A DNA stretch of 64,000 nucleotides from Saccharopolyspora gloriosae (GCF_022828475.1 NZ_CP059557.1:4697470-4761469); one strand, 5' to 3'. Counted from the stretch's first letter, positions 19,843-28,648 are shown. Numbers and translations are program-made. Notes: generated by a model not told the origin, from the sequence alone.

Positions 19843-20781
19843 ATGGTGGAACCGGCCCGGACCAGCGACCCATCGCGTCCAGATCTCGCCGCGGCCGACG
19901 GCGCGGCGGGCGGCTCGGACGGTGCGAGTCTGCCCGCAGGCAGGCGGCGACCGGCGTTGTCGCCGTCGCGCGCGGGCGATTTCAAGCAGTGCCCGCTGCT
20001 GTACCGCTTCCGCGCGGTGGACCGGTTGCCGGAGACGCCGACGCGGGCGCAGGTGCGCGGCACCGTGGTGCATTCGGTGCTGGAGCGGATGTTCGCGCTG
20101 CCGACCGCGCAGCGGGACGTCGAGCACGCCCGTGAACTGCTGGAACCGGCTTGGCGGGAGCTGCTGGCCGAGCAGCCCGAGCTGAGCGCGTTGTTCGACG
20201 GTCCGGAGGATCCGGAGCTGGAGACCTGGCTGAAGTCGGCGACGCGACTGCTGGACTCGTACTTCGAACTGGAGGATCCGCGCCGCCTGGAACCGGAGGC
20301 GTGCGAGCTGCGGGTGGAGACCGAACTCGATTCGGGGGTGCTGCTGCGCGGCTTCATCGACCGGGTCGATGTGGCACCGACCGGGGAGATCCGGCTGGTC
20401 GACTACAAGACGGGCGCGGCGCCGCGGGCCATCGGCGAGGCGAAGGCGCTGTTCCAGATGAAGTTCTACGCCCTGGTGCTGTGGCGCACTCGCGGCGAGA
20501 TCCCCCGCCAGTTGCTGCTGATGTACCTGTCGGACAAGCAGTCGTTGGCGTACACGCCGGACGAGGCCGAGCTGGTCCGTTTCGAGAAGACGCTGGAGGC
20601 GATCTGGCAGGCGATCCTGCGCGCCGGGCGCACCGGTGATTTCCGCCCGAACCCCAGCAAGTTGTGCAACTACTGCGATCACAAGGCGCACTGCCCGGAG
20701 TTCGGTGGGACTCCCCCGCCGTATCCGGGCTGGCCGGAACCGGATCCCGGCCCGGAGTCGGTGCTGGACCGCACGGACTGA
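19843..20781 (+). CDS. RecB-family PD-(D/E)XK nuclease with Fe-S cluster
   Basis: Stand-alone nuclease of the RecB/Cas4-like group, 312 residues. Nuclease motifs are GTVVHSVLE (metal-binding His77), GFIDRVDV (Asp) and LVDYKTG (the D-x-K element). Four cysteines, C50 in the FKQCP motif and C275, C278 and C284 in LCNYCDHKAHC, match the split 4Fe-4S 'iron staple' of AddB- and Cas4-type nucleases. The homologue Rv2119 also lies beside trmI. A role in DNA repair or processing is likely but the substrate is unknown. The first 40 residues are low-complexity. Confidence 0.92.
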   Translation: MVEPARTSDPSRPDLAAADGAAGGSDGASLPAGRRRPALSPSRAGDFKQCPLLYRFRAVDRLPETPTRAQVRGTVVHSVLERMFALPTAQRDVEHARELLEPAWRELLAEQPELSALFDGPEDPELETWLKSATRLLDSYFELEDPRRLEPEACELRVETELDSGVLLRGFIDRVDVAPTGEIRLVDYKTGAAPRAIGEAKALFQMKFYALVLWRTRGEIPRQLLLMYLSDKQSLAYTPDEAELVRFEKTLEAIWQAILRAGRTGDFRPNPSKLCNYCDHKAHCPEFGGTPPPYPGWPEPDPGPESVLDRTD

Positions 20782-20857
20782 ACATCACCCGTCCGGCCGT
20801 GTTCGCTCAGGGCGAACTCGGCCGAATGCGTTGACGCAGCGAGCAGAGGAGGAATCC

Positions 20858-21634
20858 GTGGACGAGCAGGCCGCGTTCTACGAGGCGCTGGGCGAGGGAA
20901 CGTTCCTGGCCACCGGGCACACCGCCGGTCCTTGGTCGGACAAGGCCCAACATCTCGGCCCGGTCGCCGCCCTGCTCGTGCGCGAGTTGGAGCGCTGCGA
21001 GCCCGCCGCGGGCACCGCGATCCGGCGGGTGAGCGTCGACGTGCTCGGCCCGGTCCCGGTGGACGAGCTCACCGTGCGCAGCGAGGTGCTGCGGCCGGGC
21101 CGCTCCGTGCAGCTGATCTCGGCGGAGCTTTCGGCGGGCGGACGGGTGTGCGCGACGGCCCGCGCGTGGCGAATGGTCCGCGGGGACAGCTCTCCGATTT
21201 CCGGCGGGGAACGGGAGCCGCTGAGCGGTGATCCGGAGTCCTGGCCGATGGTGCCGGACATCGACGGCTGGGACCGCGGCTATGCGGCGGCGATGGAGTG
21301 GCGCGCGGGACCGGCGGCGACCGGGCAGGCCCAGATGTGGGCGCGGCAGCGGATCCCGCTGCTGGCGACGGAGCAGCCGAGCCCGCTGCAACGGCTGTTC
21401 ACGGTCGTCGACTCCTCCAGCGGCCTGTCCCGCAGGGCGAGCATGTCGGAGTGGTCCTTCTCGAACACGGACCTCACGGTCCACCTCCACCGAGAACCGA
21501 CCGGCGAATGGGTGGGCCTGGACGCCGAAACCACAATCGGCCCCGACGGCGGCGGCCTCGCCACCAGCACCATCCACGACCACCACGGCTCCGTAGGCCG
21601 CTCCGCCCAAGCCCTGCTGGTAACCCCGCTCTGA
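20858..21634 (+). CDS. Acyl-CoA thioesterase-like (double hotdog) protein
   Basis: 258-residue protein with the arrangement of the thioesterase-like superfamily (4HBT_3/TesB-like double hotdog). The N-terminal hotdog includes FLATGHTAGPWSDKAQHLGP and RVSVDVLGPVPVDELTV. The C-terminal one includes SFSNTDLTVHLHREPTGEWVGLDAETTIGPDGGGLA. The GTG start at 20858 has a GAGGAGGAA site 4 nt upstream; the longer open frame overlaps the RecB-like gene. It probably cleaves an acyl-CoA, but chain length or partner is not evident. It follows the RecB-like gene by 76 bp on the same strand. Confidence 0.83.
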   Translation: MDEQAAFYEALGEGTFLATGHTAGPWSDKAQHLGPVAALLVRELERCEPAAGTAIRRVSVDVLGPVPVDELTVRSEVLRPGRSVQLISAELSAGGRVCATARAWRMVRGDSSPISGGEREPLSGDPESWPMVPDIDGWDRGYAAAMEWRAGPAATGQAQMWARQRIPLLATEQPSPLQRLFTVVDSSSGLSRRASMSEWSFSNTDLTVHLHREPTGEWVGLDAETTIGPDGGGLATSTIHDHHGSVGRSAQALLVTPL

Positions 21635-21697
21635 CACCTAGCGCCGAAGCCGCGCAGCTGGCGGACCAGTCCCACAAAGGGCGAACCGAAGCAACCC

Positions 21698-21797
21698 TGC
21701 CTGGCGGCGAAGCCGTGCCTTACGGCCGAAGGCCGTGCCTGGCGGCGAAGCCGTGCCTTACGGCCGAAGGCCGTGCCTGGCGGCGAAGCCGTGCTTG
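21698..21797 (+). repeat. Tandem array of GAA-loop hairpins
   Basis: Two full 38-bp direct repeats (21698-21735 and 21736-21773) and a partial third. Each unit contains two small stem-loops with a GAA loop: CGGC-gaa-GCCG and ACGGCC-gaa-GGCCGT. The array closes with ATGCGC-gaa-GCGCAT, which has the same loop but a different stem. Together they form a chain of about six hairpins after the thioesterase gene. Confidence 0.8.
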
Positions 21798-21837
21798 TAT
21801 GCGCGAAGCGCATAGCCCACGTCGAAAAGCCGCTCAC

Positions 21838-21951
21838 CCGCGGGTTCTCAGTTGGTCTCTCGCGAGGACAGCTTTTTCCCTCGTGGCGGAGCCACTAGGG
21901 AAAAAGATCCCGCAGCGAGAGACCAACTGAGGTTCCGCCACCCGACCACCA
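21838..21951 (+). repeat. Palindromic intergenic element, copy C
   Basis: Three nested stems with no mismatch: outer CTCAGTTGGTCTCTCG (21847-21862) with 21916-21931, middle TTTTTCCCT (21873-21881) with 21897-21905, and inner GTGGC (21883-21887) with GCCAC (21891-21895). It is the most complete palindrome of the family. Together with the tandem hairpin array it fills the 338-bp gap, which holds no gene. Confidence 0.85.
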
Positions 21952-21972
21952 AAGCCAAACGAGCCCACGAAT

Positions 21973-22821
21973 TCAATCATCATAAGGATCAAAATTGGCG
22001 GCGCTGTCGAACCAGTCTGTGGCTTGCGTGTCATCAACGACCGCAAACCGCGCCCCAGTGGGATCTCGCAGCACCGCGACCCGTCCGATGCTGGATCCGT
22101 AGGGATCGACCCGTACGCGCCCGCCGAGTCCGATGGCCCGGTGGACGAGTTCGTCGATGCCTTCGTCGGCGTCGGCGCCGAGGTACAGCAGCCAGTGCGG
22201 CCTGGTGCCGGGGGTGATGTAGTCGCGGATCATGCTGACTCTGGCCAGCACTGATTCACCTGCGAGGTACCAGACGGCGTAGTTGGAGCGGTTTTCCGCG
22301 CCGAATTGTTCGGCGGTGTAGCCGAAGAGGTTGTGGAAGAAGTTGTCCGCGGCCTGGGCTTTGATCGTGACGAGTTCGGCCCACATGAGCGTGCCGGGCA
22401 GGCCTACGTCGAACTGCCAGGACTCGGCGGGCGTGAGCAGCCCGAACTCCGCGTCGGAGGGGCCGACGAGCACGGCTTTGCGGCCGAGTCCGGGCACGTC
22501 GGAGGTCGGCACGGCGATCCGGGCGCCGTCGTCCTCAGCTTGCCGGATGGCGGAGTCGACGTCCTGGGTGGCGAGGAACAGCCGCCACACGGAGTGGTCT
22601 CCGGCGGCGCGGCGGATGCTGGCGACGGGAAATCCGTCTCGCGAGGCGACGATGTGCTCGCCTGCTTCGTCATCTTGGTGCGTTTTGTACTCCCAGCCGA
22701 ACAGTCCGGCGTAGAACTCGCAGGCCTGTTCCACATCGGTGGTGGCCAGCTCGATCCAGCACGGCATCCCGGCCAGCAGTTCCCATCGAGGAGCGGCCTC
22801 TCCCGGCAGCACAACGGCCAT
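21973..22821 (-). CDS. Two-domain VOC (glyoxalase-like) protein
   Basis: 282-residue protein made of two vicinal-oxygen-chelate modules. The first (about 15-135) starts PCWIELATTDVEQACEFYAG, and the second (about 145-270) starts LMWAELVTIKAQAADNFFHN and ends AVLRDPTGARFAVVDD. This tandem layout is found in actinobacterial proteins such as mycobacterial Cfp30B and hydroxylases of unknown substrate. The ATG at 22821 follows GGGTGAGGGAC; a GTG three codons earlier is an alternative. No enzymatic role can be assigned. Confidence 0.85.
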   Translation of the reverse strand: MAVVLPGEAAPRWELLAGMPCWIELATTDVEQACEFYAGLFGWEYKTHQDDEAGEHIVASRDGFPVASIRRAAGDHSVWRLFLATQDVDSAIRQAEDDGARIAVPTSDVPGLGRKAVLVGPSDAEFGLLTPAESWQFDVGLPGTLMWAELVTIKAQAADNFFHNLFGYTAEQFGAENRSNYAVWYLAGESVLARVSMIRDYITPGTRPHWLLYLGADADEGIDELVHRAIGLGGRVRVDPYGSSIGRVAVLRDPTGARFAVVDDTQATDWFDSAANFDPYDD

Positions 22822-23060
22822 GTCCCTCACCCCCGCGTCATAGCTTCAAGATCACTCCCATTATGACCGAGTGATCGGTGTGTGAAGCCCCCCGAATACG
22901 GATTCACTCGTCTCGACTCCCCGCCCCAACCAGCACAAATAGGACGAAACAGCCATAAATCCGGCATCAGCCGACGCGGCCGAACAGCAATCCCGTGCAG
23001 TTCGCGGCGCACCTTTACAGCAAGTGGCGCAAGCCGTGCACAAAGGCCCCGGCTCATGCT

Positions 23061-23095
23061 CCGGCCCTCCCGGCCACGACAAGGCCGGGAGCCGG
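23061..23095 (-). terminator. Hairpin terminator after hisE
   Basis: Stem CTCCCGGCC/GGCCGGGAG (23067-23075 with 23083-23091), extended by CCGG/CCGG past one bulge, with a 7-nt loop. It starts at the base next to the hisE stop codon on the minus strand. Confidence 0.7.
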
Positions 23096-23377
23096 TCACA
23101 GATACCGGTAAACGTCCGCCGGGTTCAAACCACGGGCGAGCATGATCACTTGGAGGCGGTACAGCAGCTGCGAGATCTCTTCGGCCAGCGCCTCATCCGA
23201 CTCGTGCTCGGCGGCGAGCCATACCTCGCCGGCTTCTTCGATGACCTTCTTGCCCTGGGCGTGCACCCCGGCGTCGAGCGCGGCGACGGTCGCGGACCCT
23301 TCCGGCCGGGTTCGGGCACGTTCCTGGAGCTCGCTGAACAGCTCGTCGAAGGTCTTCACGGGTTTCGATCCTTGCAT
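23096..23377 (-). CDS. hisE: Phosphoribosyl-ATP pyrophosphatase HisE
   Basis: Second step of histidine biosynthesis: hydrolyses phosphoribosyl-ATP to phosphoribosyl-AMP. The 93-residue all-alpha MazG-like protein keeps the metal-binding motif [19 protein letters not shown] and ends with a [12 protein letters not shown] helix. Length and N-terminus ([14 protein letters not shown]) agree with mycobacterial HisE. In M. tuberculosis hisG follows directly; here a terminator and a VOC gene follow instead, so hisG must be elsewhere. It lies 37 bp downstream of the HAD gene and may be co-transcribed with it. Confidence 0.96.
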   Translation of the reverse strand: MQGSKPVKTFDELFSELQERARTRPEGSATVAALDAGVHAQGKKVIEEAGEVWLAAEHESDEALAEEISQLLYRLQVIMLARGLNPADVYRYL

Positions 23378-23414
23378 CCGGCGGACCGGGCGCCGACGCG
23401 GGTCCCGGGGTGGG

Positions 23415-24095
23415 TCACGTGAACGCCCCGGGCAGCAACGAGCCGAGCGAGCCGGTGTCGAGCTCTTCGAGGGAATCCAGCACCACTCGCCGCTCCCCCG
23501 GCTCCAGCGGCACTTCGCAGGGCACGGCGATCACGGTGCAGCCCGCCGCCACGGCGGCGGCCACGCCGGTCGGCGAGTCCTCCACGGCGACGCATCGCCG
23601 CGGGTCGACGGCGAGCATCCGGGCGGCCCGCAGGTAGGGCTCGGGGTCGGGCTTGTTGCGACCGTCCACTTCGTCTCCGCAGACGGTGACGTCGAAGGAG
23701 TCGCGCCCGAGGGTGTCGAGCGCGATCTCGGCCAGCGACCGGATCGTCGAGGTCACCAGCGCCGCCGGGATGCCGAGCGAACGCACCGCCGCCAGCGCCT
23801 CCTGGGCGCCGGGCCGCCAGGGCAGGCCCTGCCGGAACAGTTCGGTGCTGCGCGCCTCCACCCAGTCGGCGGCTTCAGCGACGGCGGCCGCGTCGGCGGG
23901 GAGATCCAGGTCGGCCAGCAGCATCCGCATGCTGGTGCTCATGTTCGACCCGACCATGGCTTCGCGGGTGGCGATGCTGAGTTCGCCGCCGCGATACGTC
24001 GCGTAGTCGCTCAGCGAGATCGTCCACAGCTTTTCGGAGTCGACCAGCGTGCCGTCCATGTCGAACAGGACGGCGGCGGGGCGGGCGTCAGTCAT
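23415..24095 (-). CDS. HAD-superfamily hydrolase (beta-phosphoglucomutase-like)
   Basis: 226-residue HAD phosphatase of subfamily IA. Motif I is [13 protein letters not shown] (nucleophile Asp and acid/base Asp), motif II is the Thr/Ser in ALVTST, motif III is the Lys in [10 protein letters not shown], and motif IV is [11 protein letters not shown]. An alpha-helical cap follows motif I. Members include beta-phosphoglucomutases and sugar-phosphate phosphatases; the substrate is not predictable. It lies immediately upstream of hisE on the same strand and is divergent from the PAC2 gene. Confidence 0.9.
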   Translation of the reverse strand: MTDARPAAVLFDMDGTLVDSEKLWTISLSDYATYRGGELSIATREAMVGSNMSTSMRMLLADLDLPADAAAVAEAADWVEARSTELFRQGLPWRPGAQEALAAVRSLGIPAALVTSTIRSLAEIALDTLGRDSFDVTVCGDEVDGRNKPDPEPYLRAARMLAVDPRRCVAVEDSPTGVAAAVAAGCTVIAVPCEVPLEPGERRVVLDSLEELDTGSLGSLLPGAFT

Positions 24096-24241
24096 CGCGC
24101 CCTGGTCTCGGCGTGTTCATCTCTCGCACGCGTCCAGTACAGCAAAGGCTCTCGGGCCGCTCACAGCGAACGTGGCCGATCCCTCCCCTGCGGGTTCCGA
24201 ACCCATCCGGGATGTCGGGCGCTCGCGTCGTCCATAGGTCG

Positions 24242-24247
24242 TAGGCT
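24242..24247 (+). promoter_or_regulatory. -10 element for leaderless PAC2 transcript
   Basis: TAGGCT lies 6 nt before the GTG at 24254, and no ribosome-binding site is seen between them. Confidence 0.55.
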
Positions 24248-24253
24248 GACGCG

Positions 24254-25198
24254 GTGAACGATCGCGAACCACGCTCCGCAGACCAGGTGGACCGGACCGA
24301 GGGGAATCCGACCGAAGGGACATCGACCGAAGGGAAACCCGCCGGGCCGACCGACCCGATCGCCGTGATCGGTTTCGAAGGTTGGAACGATGCGGGTGAC
24401 GCCGCAAGCTCCGCGATCGAGCACCTCGAACTCACTTGGGACGCCTCACCGCTGGCTGAGATCGACCCGGATCCGTACTACGACTTCCAGGTCTCCCGTC
24501 CCACGGTGAAGCTGGTGGACGGCGTGACCCGCAAGGTGAGCTGGCCGACGACGCGGCTGTCGGTGTGCCGCCCGCCGGGCGCCGAACACGACGTGGTGCT
24601 GGTGCACGGGATAGAGCCGAACATGCGCTGGAACGCGTTCTGCGCGGAACTGCTCGAACATCTGGACAAGGCCGGGGTGCGCACCGTGGTGTCGTTGGGC
24701 GCGCTGCTGGCGGATTCGCCGCATACGCGTCCGGTTCCGGTGACGGGCACGGCTTACGACGAGGACTCCGCCACCCGCTACGGACTGGAACGTTCCACCT
24801 ACGAGGGGCCGACGGGCATCGTGGGGATCTTCCAGGACTCGTGCGTGCGCTCCGGCATTCCGGCGATCTCGTTCTGGGCGGCGGTGCCGCACTACGTGTC
24901 GCAGCCGCCGTCGCCGAAGGCCACGCTGGCGCTGCTGCACCGGGTGGAGGACGCGCTGGACTTGGAGGTGCCGTTGGGCAACCTGCCGGATCAGGCGGAG
25001 GAATGGGAGACCACGGTCAGCGAGATGGCCGAGGAGGACGAGGACGTCCGCAACTACGTCCGTGCACTGGAGGAACGCGGCGACGCCGAGGTGAAGCTCA
25101 CCGAGACCAGTGGTGACGCGATCGCCGCTGAGTTCGAGCGCTACCTGCGCCGTCGCGGCCCGGGAGGCAAGGGACCGTTGGGTCCCGGCCCGGGCTGA
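24254..25198 (+). CDS. PAC2-family protein (proteasome assembly chaperone-like)
   Basis: 314-residue protein of the PAC2 family, related by fold to eukaryotic proteasome assembly chaperone 2. It has PIAVIGFEGWNDAGDAASSAIEHL at the start of the domain, the YYDFQVSRPTVKLVDG strand, and GALLADSPHTRPVPVTG. The homologue Rv2125 lies in the same neighbourhood. A link with the proteasome in bacteria is not established; the function is unknown. The N-terminal 30 residues contain a TEGNPTEGTSTEG repeat encoded by a near-repeated DNA triplet block. GTG start, probably leaderless. Confidence 0.88.
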   Translation: MNDREPRSADQVDRTEGNPTEGTSTEGKPAGPTDPIAVIGFEGWNDAGDAASSAIEHLELTWDASPLAEIDPDPYYDFQVSRPTVKLVDGVTRKVSWPTTRLSVCRPPGAEHDVVLVHGIEPNMRWNAFCAELLEHLDKAGVRTVVSLGALLADSPHTRPVPVTGTAYDEDSATRYGLERSTYEGPTGIVGIFQDSCVRSGIPAISFWAAVPHYVSQPPSPKATLALLHRVEDALDLEVPLGNLPDQAEEWETTVSEMAEEDEDVRNYVRALEERGDAEVKLTETSGDAIAAEFERYLRRRGPGGKGPLGPGPG

Positions 25199-25218
25199 CC
25201 CGGATCACCGTCCCACGA

Positions 25219-25251
25219 GAACGCCCTCCGAGCTCGGCTCGGAGGGCGTTC
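25219..25251. terminator. Bidirectional hairpin terminator
   Basis: Perfect 14-bp stem GAACGCCCTCCGAG/CTCGGAGGGCGTTC with a 5-nt loop, centred between the convergent PAC2 and mshC genes. Confidence 0.85.
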
Positions 25252-25267
25252 GGCGTTCGGGGTCAGC

Positions 25268-26503
25268 TCACAGCTGCACGCCCAGGAGGGCATCGACGGC
25301 GGCCTTGATCTCACCGGGTGCCGCTTCATCGGCACCACCTTCGGTGAGCGCCTCGGCCGCCCAGGTGTCCACGGCGCGCAGTGCTCCCTCGGTGTCTAGG
25401 TCGTCGGCGAGGCGGTCGCGGAGCCCAGCGATCGCCGTCGCGGCCGCGGGTCCCGCGGTCAGGGCGGCGGCTTCGCGCCACCGCGCCAGCCGAGCCGTTC
25501 CGGTGGTGAGCGCATCGGCCGTCCAGGAGCGGTCCGTGCGGTAGTGCGCGTCGAGCAGTGCGATCCGCACCGCCATCGGGTCCACTCGGTCGCCGCGCAG
25601 CCGCGACACGAACACCAGGTTGCCCTTGGACTTGGACATCTTCTCGCCGTCGAGGCCGACCATGCCCGCGTGACAGTAGTGCCGCGCGAACGGCGATTCG
25701 CCGGTCAGCGCCTCGGCGTGCGCGGCGCTGTACTCGTGGTGCGGGAAGGCCAGGTCGGAGCCACCGCCTTGCACGTCGAAGGCCATCCGCAGCCGGTTCA
25801 GCGCGATCACGGAACATTCCAGGTGCCAGCCGGGCCTGCCCGGTCCGAGCTCGGATTCCCAGGACGGTTCGCCGGGCCGGGCGGCCCGCCACAGCAGCGC
25901 GTCCAGCGGGTGTTCCTTGCCCGCGCGGTCCGGGTCGCCGCCGCGTTCGGCGAAGAAGCGGAGCATGTCCTCGGCCCCGTAGTTCGACTCGTAGCCGAAC
26001 CGGCCGGTGGTGTCGTGGCGGTAGTAGATGTCGGGGTATTCGTCGTCGACCCGGTAGGCCGCCCCGGAGGCGAGCAGCTTTCCGACGGCTTCGATGATCT
26101 CGGGCATCGCTTCCACGGCGCCGATGAACTCCCGCGGCGGCAGCACGCGCAGCGCGGTCATGTCCTCGCGGAACAGCGCGGTCTCGCGCATGCCCAGGAC
26201 CATCCAGTCCTCGTTGTCCCGGTCGGCGCGTTCGAGCAGCGGGTCGTCGATGTCGGTGACGTTCTGCACGTAGTGCACTTCGTGCCCGTTGTCGAGCCAC
26301 AGGCGGTGCACCAGGTCGAACGCCAGGTAGGTGGCGGCGTGACCGAGGTGCGTGGCGTCGTAAGGGGTGATGCCGCAGACGTACATCCGCGCCACCGGGC
26401 CGGGATTGGTGGGCCGGACCTCACCGGTGGCGGTGTCGAAAAGCCTGAGGGGACGGGGTGTGCCCGGCACCTGGGGCACGGGGACCGACGACCAGGTATG
26501 CAT
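25268..26503 (-). CDS. mshC: Mycothiol ligase MshC
   Basis: Joins L-cysteine to glucosaminyl-inositol (GlcN-Ins) using ATP, the third step of mycothiol synthesis. The 411-residue class-I aminoacyl-tRNA-synthetase relative has the zinc Cys and HIGH-type motif in [19 protein letters not shown], the [14 protein letters not shown] block, and KMSKSKGN. It resembles CysRS but lacks the tRNA-binding C-terminal domain; length and sequence match mycobacterial MshC (Rv2130c). The ATG at 26503 gives the family start [10 protein letters not shown]. Its presence shows the organism makes mycothiol, a trait of Actinobacteria. Confidence 0.97.
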   Translation of the reverse strand: MHTWSSVPVPQVPGTPRPLRLFDTATGEVRPTNPGPVARMYVCGITPYDATHLGHAATYLAFDLVHRLWLDNGHEVHYVQNVTDIDDPLLERADRDNEDWMVLGMRETALFREDMTALRVLPPREFIGAVEAMPEIIEAVGKLLASGAAYRVDDEYPDIYYRHDTTGRFGYESNYGAEDMLRFFAERGGDPDRAGKEHPLDALLWRAARPGEPSWESELGPGRPGWHLECSVIALNRLRMAFDVQGGGSDLAFPHHEYSAAHAEALTGESPFARHYCHAGMVGLDGEKMSKSKGNLVFVSRLRGDRVDPMAVRIALLDAHYRTDRSWTADALTTGTARLARWREAAALTAGPAAATAIAGLRDRLADDLDTEGALRAVDTWAAEALTEGGADEAAPGEIKAAVDALLGVQL

Positions 26504-26845
26504 GCACTCGACCTTAAACGTCCCGGCCGACACGATGCCGCCCTGTTACACATCGTGAGAAGCACCGGCCCGGACGGCCCCAGGACGGCCCTGGTCACGA
26601 GGAAATCCGGGGCGGTAATCCACCGGGAATTCGTGAGTCCGGAGGCGATCGCGAGTTTTCCTCTCCGCCCGCTGATCGCGGTGTGCACGGATCGTCGCAA
26701 ATGGATGATCAAAATTGCACAATGCATCCATATCGGGCCGCCCTGTAGCACAAAAACACCGGCCGGTCATTCGTCCAGGTGATGGTCAAGTTACTATCCG
26801 GCACTGCCGAGCGTGCTGTCACGCGAACCTGGAGGAACCCCCGTG
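26504..26845. other. Intergenic region upstream of the DUF2637 gene
   Basis: This 342-bp divergent gap is richer in A and T than its neighbours. TACTAT at 26792-26797 could be a -10 element for the downstream gene. No gene or repeat is visible. Confidence 0.4.
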
Positions 26846-28648
26846 CATGACGCCGCCAAGAGCAGCGAGCGCCCGATGAACAGCCCGGAAACGAGTGCGG
26901 ACGGGTATCCCGGCGCATCGAGCGATCGGGGCAGTCGTTCGCTGTCGATCGCCGCGCTGATCTTCGTGGCGATGGCCGCGGTGATGGGCTGGGGCGCGAG
27001 CTTCGTCGGCCTGCACGAGTACGGCATGCAGTCAATGGCCGGGTTCACCTACTGGTCGGCGTGGCTGGTGCCCGCCACCTTCGACGGCGCCGCGTTCGCG
27101 TGCACCTTGATGACCTACCGCTCATCGATCAACGGCCGCTCGGCGGTGCGCGGCCGAATCCTGATGTGGGCGTTCACCGGGGTCAGCTCCTGGATCAACT
27201 GGATCCACCAGCCGAGCCACGAGGCGCAGATCGTCGCGGCCGGGCTGCCCATCGCGGCCGTCGCGGTGTTCGACGTGGTGCTGCTGGAGCTGCGCGCCGA
27301 CTACGAGGCCAAGCACGGCATGCGCGGCTTCCGGCTGCGGCCGGGGCTGCTGGTGCTGCGCTGGATGGTGGATCGCCGCAGCACGAGCGACGCGTTCCGC
27401 AAGCAGGTCATCGACATTCCCGTTGAGGAGATCGCCGGTCTCGGCACGCTCGCCCCGCCCGGCACCCGCCGCGCCGCCGCTCTCAAGGCGGCGGCCCACG
27501 CGGAGGAGGAGCAGCTCGCCAACGAGCGTGCGAACGCGGACCTCCGCGCCGTCGATTCTCCCGCGGATCGGCCGGAGTCGAACTCGGACGACACCGTCGC
27601 GGCGGACCGCTCCCGCACCGGCGACTCGGAGTCGGCCACGACCGTGTCCCGACCCGCCGAGCAGGAGGCGAAATCCTCCGGTGCCGCCGCTGCGGTTGCC
27701 GACCCGACTCCGCGCCCGTACGCGGCACGTGACTCCGCACCCGCCGCTTCTCGCGAGGAGCCGGTGACCGAGTCCGTCGCGCCTCCGGTCCGCGAGAAGG
27801 TCGGCGCGAGCGCCGCGGCCACCGCGACCAGCACGGTGTCCGCTCGGACCGGCACGTCCACGACGGATTCCGCCGACGCGGACCTCAAGACCGCGCGCAA
27901 CGACGTGAACGACGAGGCCCAGCCCTCCGAATCTCGAACCTCGGATCACCAATCCTCCGAGCCCCGGTCCTCGGAGACCCGGCCCGCGGACTCGGCGAGC
28001 AAGCCGGCCGAGACCGCGAAGACGGCGCCGGTCACGGCGAAGACGACCGCGAAGGGTTCGACCGCGAAGGCCGCCAAGACCGGCTCCGCCAAGGATGAGC
28101 CCACCGTTCAGGGCGCGGAGGCGGCCACCGTCACGCTCGAACTGCCCAAGGTCTCCGCCGACGAGAAGTCCACTGCGACCGAGTCGGCCGAGTCCGATTC
28201 CACGGCGCAGAGCAAGCCCGCCAAGAGCGGCCCGTCCACCACGACGACCGCCTCCGCCACCGGCTCGACCACCTCCGGCTCCGCGAAGACCGCCTCGGCG
28301 AAGCCGGAGGTCACGGCGAAGACCGCGAACTCCAAGTCCGGCGACAACGCACCCAAGAACTCCACCGACGGCAAGAAGGACGCGAATCCCGTCAGCGATT
28401 CCGAGCAGACGCTGACCCTGCCGCCGGTCCCCGACCAGCCGATGAGCGACCGGGACAAGCGTTCCGCCGCCCGCGCCGACTACCGCAAGTCCGTGGAAGC
28501 GGAGCAGCCGGTCAAGCCCGCCGAGCTCGGCAAGCGCTACGGCCTGTCGGAGAGCTGGGGCCGCCGCCAGATCAACGCGGTCCGCAAGTCCATGGCCCAG
28601 GAAGAGGCCCAGGACCCGGCCACCCTGGTCGGCGCCACCAAGAGCTGA
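26846..28648 (+). CDS. DUF2637 membrane protein with disordered tail and C-terminal HTH
   Basis: 600-residue protein of unknown function. Residues about 33-155 form a four-helix membrane domain of the DUF2637 type (SIAALIFVAMAAVMGWGASF, then WSAWLVPATFDGAAFACTL, then two more helices). A basic cytoplasmic segment follows. Next come more than 300 residues of low-complexity Ala/Thr/Ser/Lys/Glu sequence. The last 75 residues hold a helix-turn-helix-like segment (PAELGKRYGLSESWGRRQINAVR). DUF2637 is known from actinobacterial chromosomes and conjugative elements, where its role is unclear. The GTG at 26846 has GGAGGA 6 nt upstream and is preferred over a GTG at 26813. A membrane-tethered DNA-binding protein is an inference. 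Confidence 0.82.
   Translation, partial: HDAAKSSERPMNSPETSADGYPGASSDRGSRSLSIAALIFVAMAAVMGWGASFVGLHEYGMQSMAGFTYWSAWLVPATFDGAAFACTLMTYRSSINGRSAVRGRILMWAFTGVSSWINWIHQPSHEAQIVAAGLPIAAVAVFDVVLLELRADYEAKHGMRGFRLRPGLLVLRWMVDRRSTSDAFRKQVIDIPVEEIAGLGTLAPPGTRRAAALKAAAHAEEEQLANERANADLRAVDSPADRPESNSDDTVAADRSRTGDSESATTVSRPAEQEAKSSGAAAAVADPTPRPYAARDSAPAASREEPVTESVAPPVREKVGASAAATATSTVSARTGTSTTDSADADLKTARNDVNDEAQPSESRTSDHQSSEPRSSETRPADSASKPAETAKTAPVTAKTTAKGSTAKAAKTGSAKDEPTVQGAEAATVTLELPKVSADEKSTATESAESDSTAQSKPAKSGPSTTTTASATGSTTSGSAKTASAKPEVTAKTANSKSGDNAPKNSTDGKKDANPVSDSEQTLTLPPVPDQPMSDRDKRSAARADYRKSVEAEQPVKPAELGKRYGLSESWGRRQINAVRKSMAQEEAQDPATLVGATKS

Noticed and set aside
21698-21797. CRISPR array
   Set aside because: The 38-bp repeats are directly adjacent with no unique spacers, and no cas gene is present. 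No CRISPR array was seen elsewhere in the window.
22827-23099. 90-codon frame between hisE and the VOC gene, Cys-rich in another frame
   Set aside because: It covers the hisE terminator and its composition looks random.
26846-28648. Integrated conjugative element marked by the DUF2637 protein
   Set aside because: No integrase, replication initiator, FtsK-like translocase, tRNA or att site is visible nearby.
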